From positions 1,736,001 through 1,800,000 of the forward strand of contig NZ_AP027081.1 in the NCBI RefSeq assembly GCF_030295425.1: a DNA stretch of 64,000 nt, in the 5' to 3' direction. Each line of letters opens with the position of its first letter. The stretch's first letter is position 1. Both the position numbers and the translations under genes were made by a program. Below the pieces are notes generated by a model. It was not told the origin of the DNA. It searched no databases and saw nothing but the letters and a program-made list of their open reading frames with translations. Shown here piece after piece: positions 24,587 through 32,508 of the stretch. The DNA is from Mesoterricola sediminis (GTDB lineage Bacteria > Acidobacteriota > Holophagae > Holophagales > Holophagaceae).

Positions 24587-26694
24587 CCATGGCCACCACG
24601 CGCCGGGACTTCCTGAAAGTGGCATCGGTCACAGGTCTGGCCCTGGGCCTCCGCCTGGACGCCGGGGAGGGCGCCCCGGCCGCCCTCGCGCCCAACGCCT
24701 GGATCCGGGTGGGCCGGGATGGCCGGGTGCGCGTCACCGTCGGCAAATCCGAAATGGGGCAGGGGGTGCGCACCGCCCTCCCCATGATCGTCGCCGACGA
24801 GCTGGGGGTGGACTGGGAGCGGGTGGACCTGGCCCAGGCCGAGCCCGGCCCGGACTTCCGGCACCTGGGCACCGGGGGGAGCATGAGCATCCAGGCCTCG
24901 TGGATGCCCCTGCGCCGGGCCGCCGCGGCGGCCCGGGAGATGCTCGTCCAAGCTGCCGCCCAGGCCTGGGGGGTGGCGCCAGCCACCTGCCGGGTGGAGC
25001 GGGGCGAGGTCCTGCATCCGCCCACCGGCCGGCGGACCGGATTCGGCCGCCTCGTCCAGGCCGCGGCGCGGCTGCCGGTGCCCCGGGAGCCCCGCCTGGC
25101 GGAGACCCGCACCCTCATCGGCCGTCCCACCCGCCGCGTCGATGGCCCGCGCATCGTGGACGGCCGCGCCGTCTATGGCCTGGACGTGGCCCTGCCCGGC
25201 ATGCGCCACGCGGCCGTGGCCCGCTGCCCGGTGCCGGGCGGCAAGGCGCTGCGCTGGGACGAGGCCGCGGTCCGCGCCCTGCCCGGGGTCCAGGCCGTGA
25301 TCCCCATCGATTCCGGCGTGGCCGTGGTGGCCGACGGCACCCACGCGGCCCTGGCGGCCGCCGCCGCCCTGCGGGCCACCTGGGATCCGGGGCCCCATGC
25401 CGGCTTCTCCTCCGAGGCCTTCCGGGCCGTCCTGGCGGACCGGGTGGCCCGTCCGGGCGTCCCCGCGCGGCGCGCGGGGGACGCCGACGCCGCCCTGGCC
25501 CGGGCCGCCCGCCGGCTCACGGCCGAGTACGAATTCCCCTGGCAGGCCCACGCCACCCTGGAGCCCCCGAACTGCGTGGCCCACGTGAAGGCCGGCGGCT
25601 GCGACCTCTGGACCGGGACCCAGTCCCCCAACGAGGTGCAGGCCCGGGCGGCCAAGCTGCTCGGCGTGGATCCCGCCCGGGTGCGGGTGCGGGTGCCCCT
25701 GCTGGGGGGCGGCTTCGGCCGCCGCCTGAGCTCCGAGTTCGCCCTCGAGGCCGTGCAGGTCTCCCGCGCCGCCGGAGGCCCCATCCAGCTGGTGTGGAGC
25801 CGGGAGGACGATCTCCGCCACGACCGGTTCCATCCCATGAGCCTCCACCGCCTGGAGGCCGCCCTGGACGGCGGAGGGCTCCAGGCCTGGGCCCACCGCA
25901 TCGCCGCCCCCAGCATCCTCCTGTCCTGGATGGAGGGGCGGCGCGGCGACGGCCTCGTGTCCGCCGAGACGAACGGCGCCGCCGACCTCCCCTACCGCAT
26001 CCCCCACATCCGCGTCGACTACGCCGAGGCCCCCTGCCACCTGCCCCTGGGCTGGTGGCGGGCCATCGAGGCCATGCCCAACGTCTTCGCCCGGGAGTGC
26101 TTCCTGGACGAGTGCGCGGCGGCCCTCGGCCGGGATCCCCTCGCCCTCCGCCGCGAACTGCTGGCCGGGGCGGAGACCCGCGACGTCGGCGGGGAGCGGG
26201 TGGACCTGGGGCGCCTGCGCGGCGTCCTGGACCTGGCGGCGGCCCGCGCCGGCTGGGCCTCCCCCCCGCCCCCGGGGCGCGCGCGGGGCCTGGCCTGCTC
26301 CGCCTACGACGCCCACACGTACTGCGCCCTGGTGGCCGAGGTGGCCACCGACGGCGCGGGCTGGAAGGTCGCGCGGATCGTGGCCGCCGTGGACTGCGGC
26401 ATCGTGGTGAACCCCCTGGGCCTGGCCGGCAACGTGGAGAGCGGCGTCCTCTGGGGCCTGTCGGCCCTGCGCACGGCCATCACCTTCAAGGCGGGCCAGG
26501 TGGAGCAGACCTCCCTCAGCGATCTGCCCATCGCCCAGATGGCGGACGCCCCGGCCATCGAGGTGCACCTGGTGCCCAGCCAGGCGCCGCCCACGGGCAT
26601 CGGCGAGCCGCCTGTGCCCCTGGTCATCCCGGCCGTCCTCAACGCCGTCCACGCGCTGACCGGAACCCGGATCCGCCGGCTGCCCCTGTCATGA
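24583..26694 (+). CDS. Molybdopterin-binding large subunit, Tat-exported
   Basis: A 703-aa IorB-like subunit with a twin-arginine signal, TTRRDFLKVASVTG, near the N-terminus, so the folded cofactor-loaded enzyme is probably exported to the periplasm. Molybdopterin-contact motifs include GGGFGRRLSSEF (about 395) and the C-terminal GIGEPPVPLVIPA, whose Glu is the catalytic base in this family. The substrate (heterocycle or aldehyde) cannot be read from sequence. Start 24583 overlaps the small-subunit stop; ATG 24589 has better spacing to the GGGAGGG site and is an alternative. Confidence 0.88.
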   Translation: MTMATTRRDFLKVASVTGLALGLRLDAGEGAPAALAPNAWIRVGRDGRVRVTVGKSEMGQGVRTALPMIVADELGVDWERVDLAQAEPGPDFRHLGTGGSMSIQASWMPLRRAAAAAREMLVQAAAQAWGVAPATCRVERGEVLHPPTGRRTGFGRLVQAAARLPVPREPRLAETRTLIGRPTRRVDGPRIVDGRAVYGLDVALPGMRHAAVARCPVPGGKALRWDEAAVRALPGVQAVIPIDSGVAVVADGTHAALAAAAALRATWDPGPHAGFSSEAFRAVLADRVARPGVPARRAGDADAALARAARRLTAEYEFPWQAHATLEPPNCVAHVKAGGCDLWTGTQSPNEVQARAAKLLGVDPARVRVRVPLLGGGFGRRLSSEFALEAVQVSRAAGGPIQLVWSREDDLRHDRFHPMSLHRLEAALDGGGLQAWAHRIAAPSILLSWMEGRRGDGLVSAETNGAADLPYRIPHIRVDYAEAPCHLPLGWWRAIEAMPNVFARECFLDECAAALGRDPLALRRELLAGAETRDVGGERVDLGRLRGVLDLAAARAGWASPPPPGRARGLACSAYDAHTYCALVAEVATDGAGWKVARIVAAVDCGIVVNPLGLAGNVESGVLWGLSALRTAITFKAGQVEQTSLSDLPIAQMADAPAIEVHLVPSQAPPTGIGEPPVPLVIPAVLNAVHALTGTRIRRLPLS

Positions 26695-27269
26695 TGCCGG
26701 CCATCATCCTCGCCGCCGGGGCCTCCCGGCGCCTGGGCGCCCCCAAGCAGCTCGCCCGGTGGCAGGGGGAGACCCTGCTCCGGCGTGCCGTCCGGGCGGC
26801 GGCGGCCTGCGCGCCGATCCTGGTGGTCACGGGCCACCGGGCCGACCTCATGGCCCAGGAGCTGGCGGGCCTCCCGGTCCAGCTCGTGCCCAACCCCGCC
26901 TGGGAGGAGGGCATGGCCGCCTCCCTCCGGGCGGGGGTCGCGGCCCTGCCGCCGGGCGCGCCCGGGGCCCTCTTCCTGGTGTGTGACCAGCCCGCCGTGG
27001 ACGCGGCCCTCGTCGACCGCCTCCTGGCCGCCTGGCACGGCGCGCCCGTGGCCTGCGCCTACGGCGGCACCCGCGGGGTGCCGGCCCTCCTCCCCGCCCG
27101 GGACTTCCCCGCGGTGCTCGCCCTGCGGGGCGACCGGGGCGCCCGCGCCCTCCTGGCCGCGCCGGACGTGGTGGAGGTGCCCTTCCCCGAGGGGACCTGG
27201 GACGTGGACCGGCCGGAGGACCTCCCCGGGGGCCCTTTCCCGACCCCCGCGATCGACCCCGATCGCTGA
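26691..27269 (+). CDS. MocA-type molybdenum cofactor cytidylyltransferase
   Basis: A 192-aa nucleotidyltransferase of the MobA/MocA family. The N-terminal ILAAGASRRLGAPKQLA is the nucleotide-binding signature; FLVCDQPAV holds the metal-binding Asp; DVDRPEDL closes the domain. MocA makes the cytosine-dinucleotide form of the cofactor used by xanthine-oxidase-family enzymes, which fits the two genes it overlaps. The start at 26691 overlaps the large-subunit stop; the next codon is also ATG. Confidence 0.85.
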   Translation: MMPAIILAAGASRRLGAPKQLARWQGETLLRRAVRAAAACAPILVVTGHRADLMAQELAGLPVQLVPNPAWEEGMAASLRAGVAALPPGAPGALFLVCDQPAVDAALVDRLLAAWHGAPVACAYGGTRGVPALLPARDFPAVLALRGDRGARALLAAPDVVEVPFPEGTWDVDRPEDLPGGPFPTPAIDPDR

Positions 27270-27322
27270 CAGGGATCCCTCCGCAGTCCGCACGAATGGC
27301 TTCGGCGGTCGCTGTCCAGATC

Positions 27323-27326
27323 CTAG
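27323..27326. repeat. CTAG target-site copy, left flank of IS
   Basis: CTAG directly outside the left terminal repeat is matched by CTAG outside the right one at 28694-28697, as expected for the short T-A-centred duplications made by IS5-family elements. Confidence 0.6.
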
Positions 27327-27439
27327 GGTGTGTTCGTAATCTAGGATAGTAATGGCTAATACCCATCCGTGCCGGAGCATGGAGGAGCTGGAATCGTGAG
27401 TCTGTGCTGCAGTGCCTGATGGCGCCGCGCATTCGCAGC

Positions 27440-27491
27440 ATCCTATTGGAACGCGGAGGCGCGGAGGATCTCGCTGAGGCTCGCGGAGAAA
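27440..27491 (-). repeat. 52-nt CTCCGCG-rich repeat, left (inverted) copy
   Basis: Read on the minus strand it matches the copy at 27766-27817 with only a few differences, sharing the core GCGAGATCCTCCGCGCCTC. Inside each copy the unit TCCGCG or TCTGCG recurs about every 10 nt. It marks the point where GxxExxY homology stops. Confidence 0.85.
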
Positions 27492-27714
27492 GGATCAAGC
27501 CCACAAGCCCCCTCCACTCGATATCCAGGAAAACCTCCCGCTTCACCTTATGGCCGGCCAGTCTCAGGGAGTGCGCCAGACAGACCTTGTAGGGATCTTC
27601 CAGGAGTCCGTGCCCCAGAGCCTTCTGGATCTCGATGGCCTCCCCGATGATGGCCTGGGTGATCTCCTTGTGCGGATGATCCTCCCCGTCGACCTCTCCC
27701 CAATGCCTTCCCAT
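27492..27714 (-). pseudogene. Truncated GxxExxY-family gene
   Basis: From an ATG at 27714 with GGGAGG four bases upstream, the frame encodes about 70 residues that match the N-terminal half of GxxExxY proteins. These include EITQAIIGEAIEIQKALG, the family signature GLLEDPY and the following CLAHSLRLAGHKV...REV strand. Homology stops at the DIEWRG strand where the left CTCCGCG repeat begins, so the conserved C-terminal part (DLLV/ELKA in the family) is missing. The biochemical role of the family is not established; a nuclease-like fold has been proposed. The base composition is lower in GC than the neighbours. Confidence 0.75.
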
Positions 27715-27765
27715 CACGCCTCCCGTTGGGACGTGTCATTGGGAGGTGGCAGGTTCCAGGAGCGC

Positions 27766-27817
27766 TTTCCTCCGCGACCCTCTGCGAGATCCTCCGCGCC
27801 TCCGCGTTTCATAGGAT
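27766..27817 (+). repeat. 52-nt CTCCGCG-rich repeat, right copy
   Basis: Partner of 27440-27491 in inverted orientation, ending CATAGGAT where the left copy ends CAATAGGAT. Together they bracket the GxxExxY fragment. Confidence 0.85.
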
Positions 27818-27850
27818 CAATGAGGATCCGGAACGCTTGTCACCCTCCGC

Positions 27851-28605
27851 TCATAGCCTCAGCCAGATCACGATGCAGGCCAAAGCCACCTGGGCTGAGA
27901 AACTTCGCGCCGTTTTGTCGAACCTGGTGGCCAGCGCCCTGAACTGTTTGAGCTTGGCGAACCCATGCTCGATGGCATGGCGGGCCTTGTATAGGTGTGA
28001 GTCCCAGGCCGCCGGATTCTTGCGCCGGGGATGAGGTGGGATGACGGCTGTCGCACCCATGGCCTCGATCGCCTTCCTTACCGGGTTCCCATCGTAGGCC
28101 CGATCTCCGGACACGTACTCTGCCTGCCAACCGCACAGCAATCCTTCAGCAGACCGGCTTTCATGGGCTTGCCCCGGAGTGACCAGGAAATCCAAAGGAT
28201 TACCGTGGGCATCGCAGATCAAATGGATCTTGGTCGAGCATCCACCCCGAGATCGTCCGAGCGCCTGGTTCCAGAGCCCCCCCTTTTGCCTGCTGAAGGT
28301 TGATGAGCGCGAAGGATGGTGCCATCCGGCATGACCCACTCCAGGTCGGCTTCCTTGCGCAGGAACTCCAGGATCCTTTGCCACACGCCGCGCTTGGTCC
28401 AGGCCTCAAATCGCGTGTACACGCTTGTCCAAGGTCCAAATTCCTCCGGCAGGTCCCTCCACGGCGCCCCAGTCCTGTGCCTCCACAGGATCGCCTCCAC
28501 CATGGGACGGTTGGGGTGATGGGATCGCCCCATCCCTCCACGCTCTGGCGGAAGGAGCGGTTCAAGCTTTGCCCACATGGCATCGGTCAGGGAACTTCTC
28601 GGCAT
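27851..28605 (-). CDS. IS5-family transposase, two frames joined by -1 frameshift
   Basis: Frame A runs from ATG 28605 and carries the DUF4096-type N-terminus (LTDAMWAKLEPLLPPERG) and the first catalytic Asp in MPDGTILRAH. Frame B, offset by -1, carries GRSRGGCSTKIHL, the second Asp in SGDRAYDG and the Glu in HAIEHGFAKLKQFRALATR. Joined in the AAAAGGGGGGG run the product is about 250 aa, the usual IS427-group size, with the DDE triad intact. The frames meet exactly where other IS427 members shift, so this looks like programmed frameshifting and not decay. Confidence 0.85.
28277..28287 (-). other. Probable -1 ribosomal frameshift site
   Basis: The minus-strand run A4G7 lies where the two transposase frames overlap. 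In the first frame it reads AAA AGG GGG GGC; slipping back one base enters the second frame. The last seven bases fit the X-XXY-YYZ pattern (G GGG GGC). Confidence 0.6.
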
Positions 28606-28696
28606 CGTTACCCCAGGAAAATTCGTGGTGTACGAGCCTTTACGTATGAGTACAAGTTAACTATTTATCTAATCTATAGATTCCGAACACAGCCTA

Positions 28697-28742
28697 GCCC
28701 TGCGTAACAGGGATGAACACCGATTGCCTGGATGAATGGGAT
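28697..28742 (+). repeat. Dispersed 46-nt repeat abutting the IS
   Basis: The segment containing AACAGGGATGAAC, GATTGCC and GGATGAATGGGAT is nearly the same as the right arm at 57150-57195. Its first base is the last base of the right-flank CTAG, so the IS inserted at its edge. Confidence 0.75.
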
Positions 28743-28998
28743 GAAGCACCCCATCCCCGGCGAAAGACCAGGATTGGGTTGCCCCTTCCTGGAGCACCAA
28801 GGCCAAGGCGTCAGGCGTGATCACCTGCGCCGCCCTGAAGGGTCTGGACGGCACCGTACCCTGCACGCCGTTCCGCTCCGCATCGACCCGGCCTGCCTGG
28901 AAGCCTGGGGCAGCCCTTGGTTTTAACCGAGCATGCCCGCCCTTTCGCCGCGGGGCGAGGGGGGATAGGATGATCGTCTCATCCATGGCGAGGCCGGC
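28743..28998. other. Non-coding stretch after the IS
   Basis: I see no convincing gene here. A 64-codon open frame (28732-28926) starts inside the dispersed repeat and has no family features. No promoter for the gene at 28999 stands out; GGGGATAGGATGATC lies 30 nt upstream of it. Confidence 0.4.
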
Positions 28999-29646
28999 AT
29001 GCGCGTGCTCATCGTATACGCCCACGAGGAACCCCTGTCCTTCAACGGGGCCATGCGGGACCTCGCCGTGCGCGAGCTGGAGGCCCTGGGCCACGCGGTG
29101 ACCGTCTCGGACCTCTACGCCATGGGGTGGAAGGCGGTGGCCGACGCCCAGGACTTCCTGGAGCGGCGGGACCGGCACGTCCTCAAGCGGCAGGCGGAGG
29201 AAGTGGCGGCCCTCGGCCTGGGGACCCTGGCCCACGACATCCTGGAGGAGCAGCGCAAGCTCCGGGAGGCCGACGTGGTGATCTTCCAGTTCCCCCTGTG
29301 GTGGTTCTCCCTGCCGGCGATCCTCAAGGGCTGGGTGGACCGGGTCATGACCATGGGCTTCGCCTACGGCGCGGGCATGCGCTACGCGACCGGCGGCCTC
29401 CGGGGGCGCCGGGCCCTGCTGGCCCTCACCACCGGCGGCGCCGAGGCCGCCTACGCGGGCGAGGGCGGCAACGGGTCGATGGACGCCGTCCTCTTCCCCA
29501 TCCAGCACGGTATCCTGTCCTTCTGCGGGTTCCAGACGCTGCCGCCCTTCGTGGCCTGGGCCCCGGCCCACCAGACCCCCGAGGCGCGGGAGGCGGTCCT
29601 GGAGGCCTGGCGCGCGCGCCTGCGGGGCCTGGAAGCCGAGGGGTAG
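28999..29646 (+). CDS. NAD(P)H-dependent flavodoxin-fold oxidoreductase
   Basis: A 215-aa FMN/FAD quinone-reductase-like protein (Flavodoxin_2, as in MdaB/NQO1). The phosphate loop region AHEEPLSFNGAM and the flavin-contacting FQFPLWWFSLPAILKGW are both clear, as is LALTTGG. It reduces quinones or similar acceptors by two electrons using NAD(P)H. It is a single gene, bounded by the IS remnant and a terminator. Confidence 0.88.
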   Translation: MRVLIVYAHEEPLSFNGAMRDLAVRELEALGHAVTVSDLYAMGWKAVADAQDFLERRDRHVLKRQAEEVAALGLGTLAHDILEEQRKLREADVVIFQFPLWWFSLPAILKGWVDRVMTMGFAYGAGMRYATGGLRGRRALLALTTGGAEAAYAGEGGNGSMDAVLFPIQHGILSFCGFQTLPPFVAWAPAHQTPEAREAVLEAWRARLRGLEAEG

Positions 29647-29657
29647 GTGTCCGGCAC

Positions 29658-29686
29658 GGAAAAGGGGGCCTCGCGGCCCCCTTTCC
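29658..29686. terminator. Hairpin between convergent genes
   Basis: AAAGGGGGCC-TCGC-GGCCCCCTTT, a perfect 10-bp stem with A-rich and T-rich feet on both strands, sits between the oxidoreductase and the TolC-like gene. The design suits bidirectional intrinsic termination. Confidence 0.75.
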
Positions 29687-29704
29687 GGATCCCGGGGAAC
29701 CGGG

Positions 29705-31180
29705 CTACTGGACCTTGAGGTTGCGGGCCTCGAGGAGGTTGCCGACGGCCTGCTCCAGGGCGGTCACGGCCTTGGCGTAGTTGATCTGGGCCTGCAGCTC
29801 GGCGCTGCGGGCGTTGTCCAGGTTCGTCATGACCTGCAGGACGACGAAGTTGGTGGACATGCCGTTCTCGAACTTCTTCTGCTCGGCCTCGAGGTTCTTC
29901 TGCTGGTAGTAGCGGGTCTTCTCGGCGGCCTTCACGGCCTTCTCCATGGCCTCCACGTTGCGGAGGTTCTGGCGGACCTGGAGGATGATGCTCAGCTCCT
30001 GGTCCTTCAGGCTCAGTTCGCTGCTGCGCAGGCCGGCGCGGGCGGCGGACAGGTTGCCCTTGGCGGTGTTGTTCTGGATGGGCATCGCGAACTTGACGCC
30101 CACGGTGTAGCCGGGGTACTTGAAGCCGGTCAGGTCGGAGTTCACGGTGCCGTAGGAGCCGCGCACGTCGCTCTGGCCGTTGTAGGTGGCGTAGGCCGAC
30201 AGGGAGGGCAGGAGCTTGTTCTCGTAGACCTTGGCGTTGATCTCCGCGTTCTCCTTGGCGATGCGGGCGGACTTGAGCTCGACGCGGCGGTCGAGGGCCA
30301 TCTTCACGGCGCCGGCCTCGTCCAGCTGGATGTGGCCGAGGGTCGGGGCGTCCGTGGTCTCCAGGGAGGCGGGGCGCTCGGCGTTGGGGAAGAGGCTGCG
30401 GACCAGGGCGTCCTTGGCGTTGGCCAGGGCGGCCTCGGCGCTGATGATGTCCTGCTCGGCCTGGGCGACCTGGGCCTCGGCGCTGGTCACGTCGATGGGC
30501 GCCATGGTGCCCACCTGCATGCGGATGGTGTTCTCACGGAGCTGCTTCTGGGCGAGCTCGAGGCTGGTCTTCTTGCTGGCCAGGAACCGCTCCGCGTAGA
30601 CCAGGTCCCAGTACTGGCTCTCGGTGGAGGCCACCAGGCTGATGATCGACTGCTGGAAGGTGTAGTCCGCGGCCTGCGCGCTCTTGCGGGCGATGATGAG
30701 CGGGGCCATCGTGATCTGGCGGCCGAAGCCCTGCAGCAGGGCCTGGCTGTAGGTGGCGCTCAGGGTGCCGCTCCAGGGATTGGTCGTGGTGTAGGGCGTG
30801 CCGTAGCTGGTCCCGTCGGTGCTGCTGTAGGCGGGGCCGTAGTTCACGCTGAAGTTGCCGCCCCACGTGAAGGCCTTCGCCAGGCCCACGTCGAAGGTGC
30901 GCTTCTTCGTGGTGCCGTCGGCGGGCGTCGTGGAGTTGCTGAAGTCCTGCTTGCCGATGGCGGCGTCGGCGGTGAGGCCCCAGTCGAAGGCGCCCAGGTT
31001 GGTCTGGATCCCGGAGACCGTGGATTCGCGGGCCTGGCGGGCGATGTCCACCTGCAGGTTGTTCTTGAGGGAGATCTGGATGGCCTCCTGGAGGCTGAGG
31101 CGCATGCCGGACGGAGCAGGGGTCTGGGCCGTCAGACCGCAGCAGACCAGGAACAGGGGGACCAGGGAGGCTCGAACCAT
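29705..31180 (-). CDS. TolC-like outer-membrane channel protein
   Basis: A 491-aa outer-membrane efflux protein with a signal peptide (about 1-20, ending GLTAQ). Two duplicated OEP halves follow, the first beginning LSLQEAIQISLKNN (about 30) and the second VKMALDRRVELKSARIAKENAE (about 285); both contain long coiled-coil helices. It would form the trimeric exit duct of an RND or type I export system. No inner-membrane pump or adaptor gene lies next to it. ATG 31180 is used because AAGGAG lies 5 nt upstream; two GTG codons precede it in frame. Confidence 0.85.
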   Translation of the reverse strand: MVRASLVPLFLVCCGLTAQTPAPSGMRLSLQEAIQISLKNNLQVDIARQARESTVSGIQTNLGAFDWGLTADAAIGKQDFSNSTTPADGTTKKRTFDVGLAKAFTWGGNFSVNYGPAYSSTDGTSYGTPYTTTNPWSGTLSATYSQALLQGFGRQITMAPLIIARKSAQAADYTFQQSIISLVASTESQYWDLVYAERFLASKKTSLELAQKQLRENTIRMQVGTMAPIDVTSAEAQVAQAEQDIISAEAALANAKDALVRSLFPNAERPASLETTDAPTLGHIQLDEAGAVKMALDRRVELKSARIAKENAEINAKVYENKLLPSLSAYATYNGQSDVRGSYGTVNSDLTGFKYPGYTVGVKFAMPIQNNTAKGNLSAARAGLRSSELSLKDQELSIILQVRQNLRNVEAMEKAVKAAEKTRYYQQKNLEAEQKKFENGMSTNFVVLQVMTNLDNARSAELQAQINYAKAVTALEQAVGNLLEARNLKVQ

Positions 31181-31350
31181 CACCACTCCTTAGGATGTCA
31201 ATGCGGGAACCGGAAACACGGAATCAATGGGCATACGCCACGCGGGGCTCATGGGTTTAGCCGCGGGCACTCCGCCAGCATGAACGCCTCGCAAGACGAT
31301 GGCAAGGGGAACCTCACCGGCGCGGCGGCGTCCAGGAAACAGACCCGGCC

Positions 31351-32493
31351 TCATGGCGCGGGGTTGAGGCTGGGCAGCAGCCTCTCCAGGCGCCGCACCG
31401 CCTCCCGGGAGCCCTCCCACATCATGAGGGCGCGCGCCTCGGCCGGGGAGCACCAGCGGTACTCGCTGTGCTCGTCCAGGGCGAGGCGGACCTCGCTGGC
31501 GGGATCCACCTCGACGTGGAAGCAGGTCTCCGTGTTGAAGCGGGGGGGGCCCGGGGGCAGGCCCAGGACGGCGGGGTCCATCCAGAAGCTGTGGGAGAAG
31601 TCGAGGGGGAGCAGGTTCCCGGAAAGGCCGGCCTCCTCCATGAGCTCCCGGCGCGCGGCCGCCTCGGGGGTCTCGCCCGGCTCGACCATGCCGGTGACGC
31701 TGGACCACCAGAGGCCGTGCCCCGGGGTCCGGAGCATCACGAGGACCTCGGGTCCGGAGGGGCCCCGGCGCCAGGTGAGGGCCGAGATGCTGGCGCTGTG
31801 GGCGGGCACGGGGAGCAGGTCCAGGCCCAGGCAGTCGCCCAGGTGGCGCTGGAGGCTGTCGGCGGCCTCGTCCCAGGTGGGGCAGGCGTCCCCCAGGAGG
31901 GACTTGAGGCTGCAGACGCCCTTGTCCGTGATGCCGCAGGGCGTGATCCACCGGAAGTGGGCCAGGTCGGGGGCCACGTTGAAGGCGATGCCGTGGGTGG
32001 TGATCCAGCGGTTGAGGTGGATGCCGAGGGCGCCCAGCTTCTCGAGCCCGCGGGGGGTGTCCACCCAGACCCCGGGGAAGCCCGGGAGGCGGTCCGCGGT
32101 CACGCCGAAGTCGGCGGCGCAGCGGATCATGGCCTCCTCGAGCCCCCGCACGAGCCGGCCCACGTCCTCGCGGCCGCCCTTGAGGTTGCACACGGGGTAG
32201 ACGACGATCTGGCCGGGGCCGTGGTAGGTGACCTGGCCGCCGCGGTCCGTCTCGAAGACCTCCACGCCCCGCGACTCCAGGAAGGCGTCCGTCACGTGGA
32301 TGTCGGAGCGGGTGGCGTTCCGGCCCAGGGTGAAGACCGGGTTGTGCTCGAGCACCAGGACCTGGTCAGGGCTGGAGCCGTCCTTCACGTACTCCGCCAT
32401 GCCCTTCTGCATGCGGAGGCCTGCGGCGTAGAGAACGTGGCCCAGCCTCCGCAGCTGGGCGGGCCGGGACTGGGTGAAGCCGATGTCCGTCAT
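31351..32493 (-). CDS. lipB: Octanoyltransferase LipB fused to a Nudix hydrolase
   Basis: A 380-aa fusion. Residues 1-225 are LipB: RGGQVTYHGPGQ (84-95), the Lys of KLGALG (Lys152) and the acyl-accepting Cys in ITPCGI (Cys186). LipB moves octanoate from acyl carrier protein to lipoyl domains such as that of the E2 encoded at 1908. Residues 235-375 are a Nudix domain with the full box GX5EX7REUXEEXGU (268-290, GMVEPGETPEAAARRELM...). The two halves are in one uninterrupted frame with a normal linker near 225-235. Nudix substrate unknown; a role in CoA or nucleotide clean-up is a guess. Confidence 0.9.
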   Translation of the reverse strand: MTDIGFTQSRPAQLRRLGHVLYAAGLRMQKGMAEYVKDGSSPDQVLVLEHNPVFTLGRNATRSDIHVTDAFLESRGVEVFETDRGGQVTYHGPGQIVVYPVCNLKGGREDVGRLVRGLEEAMIRCAADFGVTADRLPGFPGVWVDTPRGLEKLGALGIHLNRWITTHGIAFNVAPDLAHFRWITPCGITDKGVCSLKSLLGDACPTWDEAADSLQRHLGDCLGLDLLPVPAHSASISALTWRRGPSGPEVLVMLRTPGHGLWWSSVTGMVEPGETPEAAARRELMEEAGLSGNLLPLDFSHSFWMDPAVLGLPPGPPRFNTETCFHVEVDPASEVRLALDEHSEYRWCSPAEARALMMWEGSREAVRRLERLLPSLNPAP

Positions 32494-32508
32494 CCTTTGA
32501 GCCTACCA

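Larger units (their letters stand above)
27327..28693 (-). mobile_element. IS5-family (IS427-like) element with an extra internal segment
   Basis: The element is bounded by imperfect terminal inverted repeats. The left starts GGTGTGTTCGTAATCTA (27327) and the right, read inward, GCTGTGTTCGGAATCTA (28693): 15 of 17 bases agree. CTAG lies outside each end. The transposase occupies 27851-28605 on the minus strand in two overlapping frames. At 1,367 bp it is about 0.5 kb longer than typical IS427-group members. The excess (27327-27850) lies between the transposase stop and the terminal repeat and holds a GxxExxY gene fragment framed by inverted repeats. An alternative is that the left repeat belongs to a second decayed copy. 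Confidence 0.75.

Noticed and set aside
23238-26690. Long plus-strand extension of the MocA frame (1,343 codons)
   Set aside because: Upstream of 26691 it is a shadow of the NTF2-like, Fe-S and molybdopterin genes. The real gene starts at 26691.
27818-27850. Alternative left end of the IS right after the transposase stop
   Set aside because: No match to the terminal repeat GxTGTGTTCGxAATCTA is found there; the only match is at 27327.
28219-28605. Transposase read as two broken pseudogenes
   Set aside because: The frames overlap exactly at a slippery run, the DDE residues are intact and the combined length is normal, so programmed frameshifting is the better reading.
28732-28926. Small plus-strand ORF downstream of the IS
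   Set aside because: It starts inside the dispersed repeat, has no ribosome-binding site and no recognisable protein pattern.
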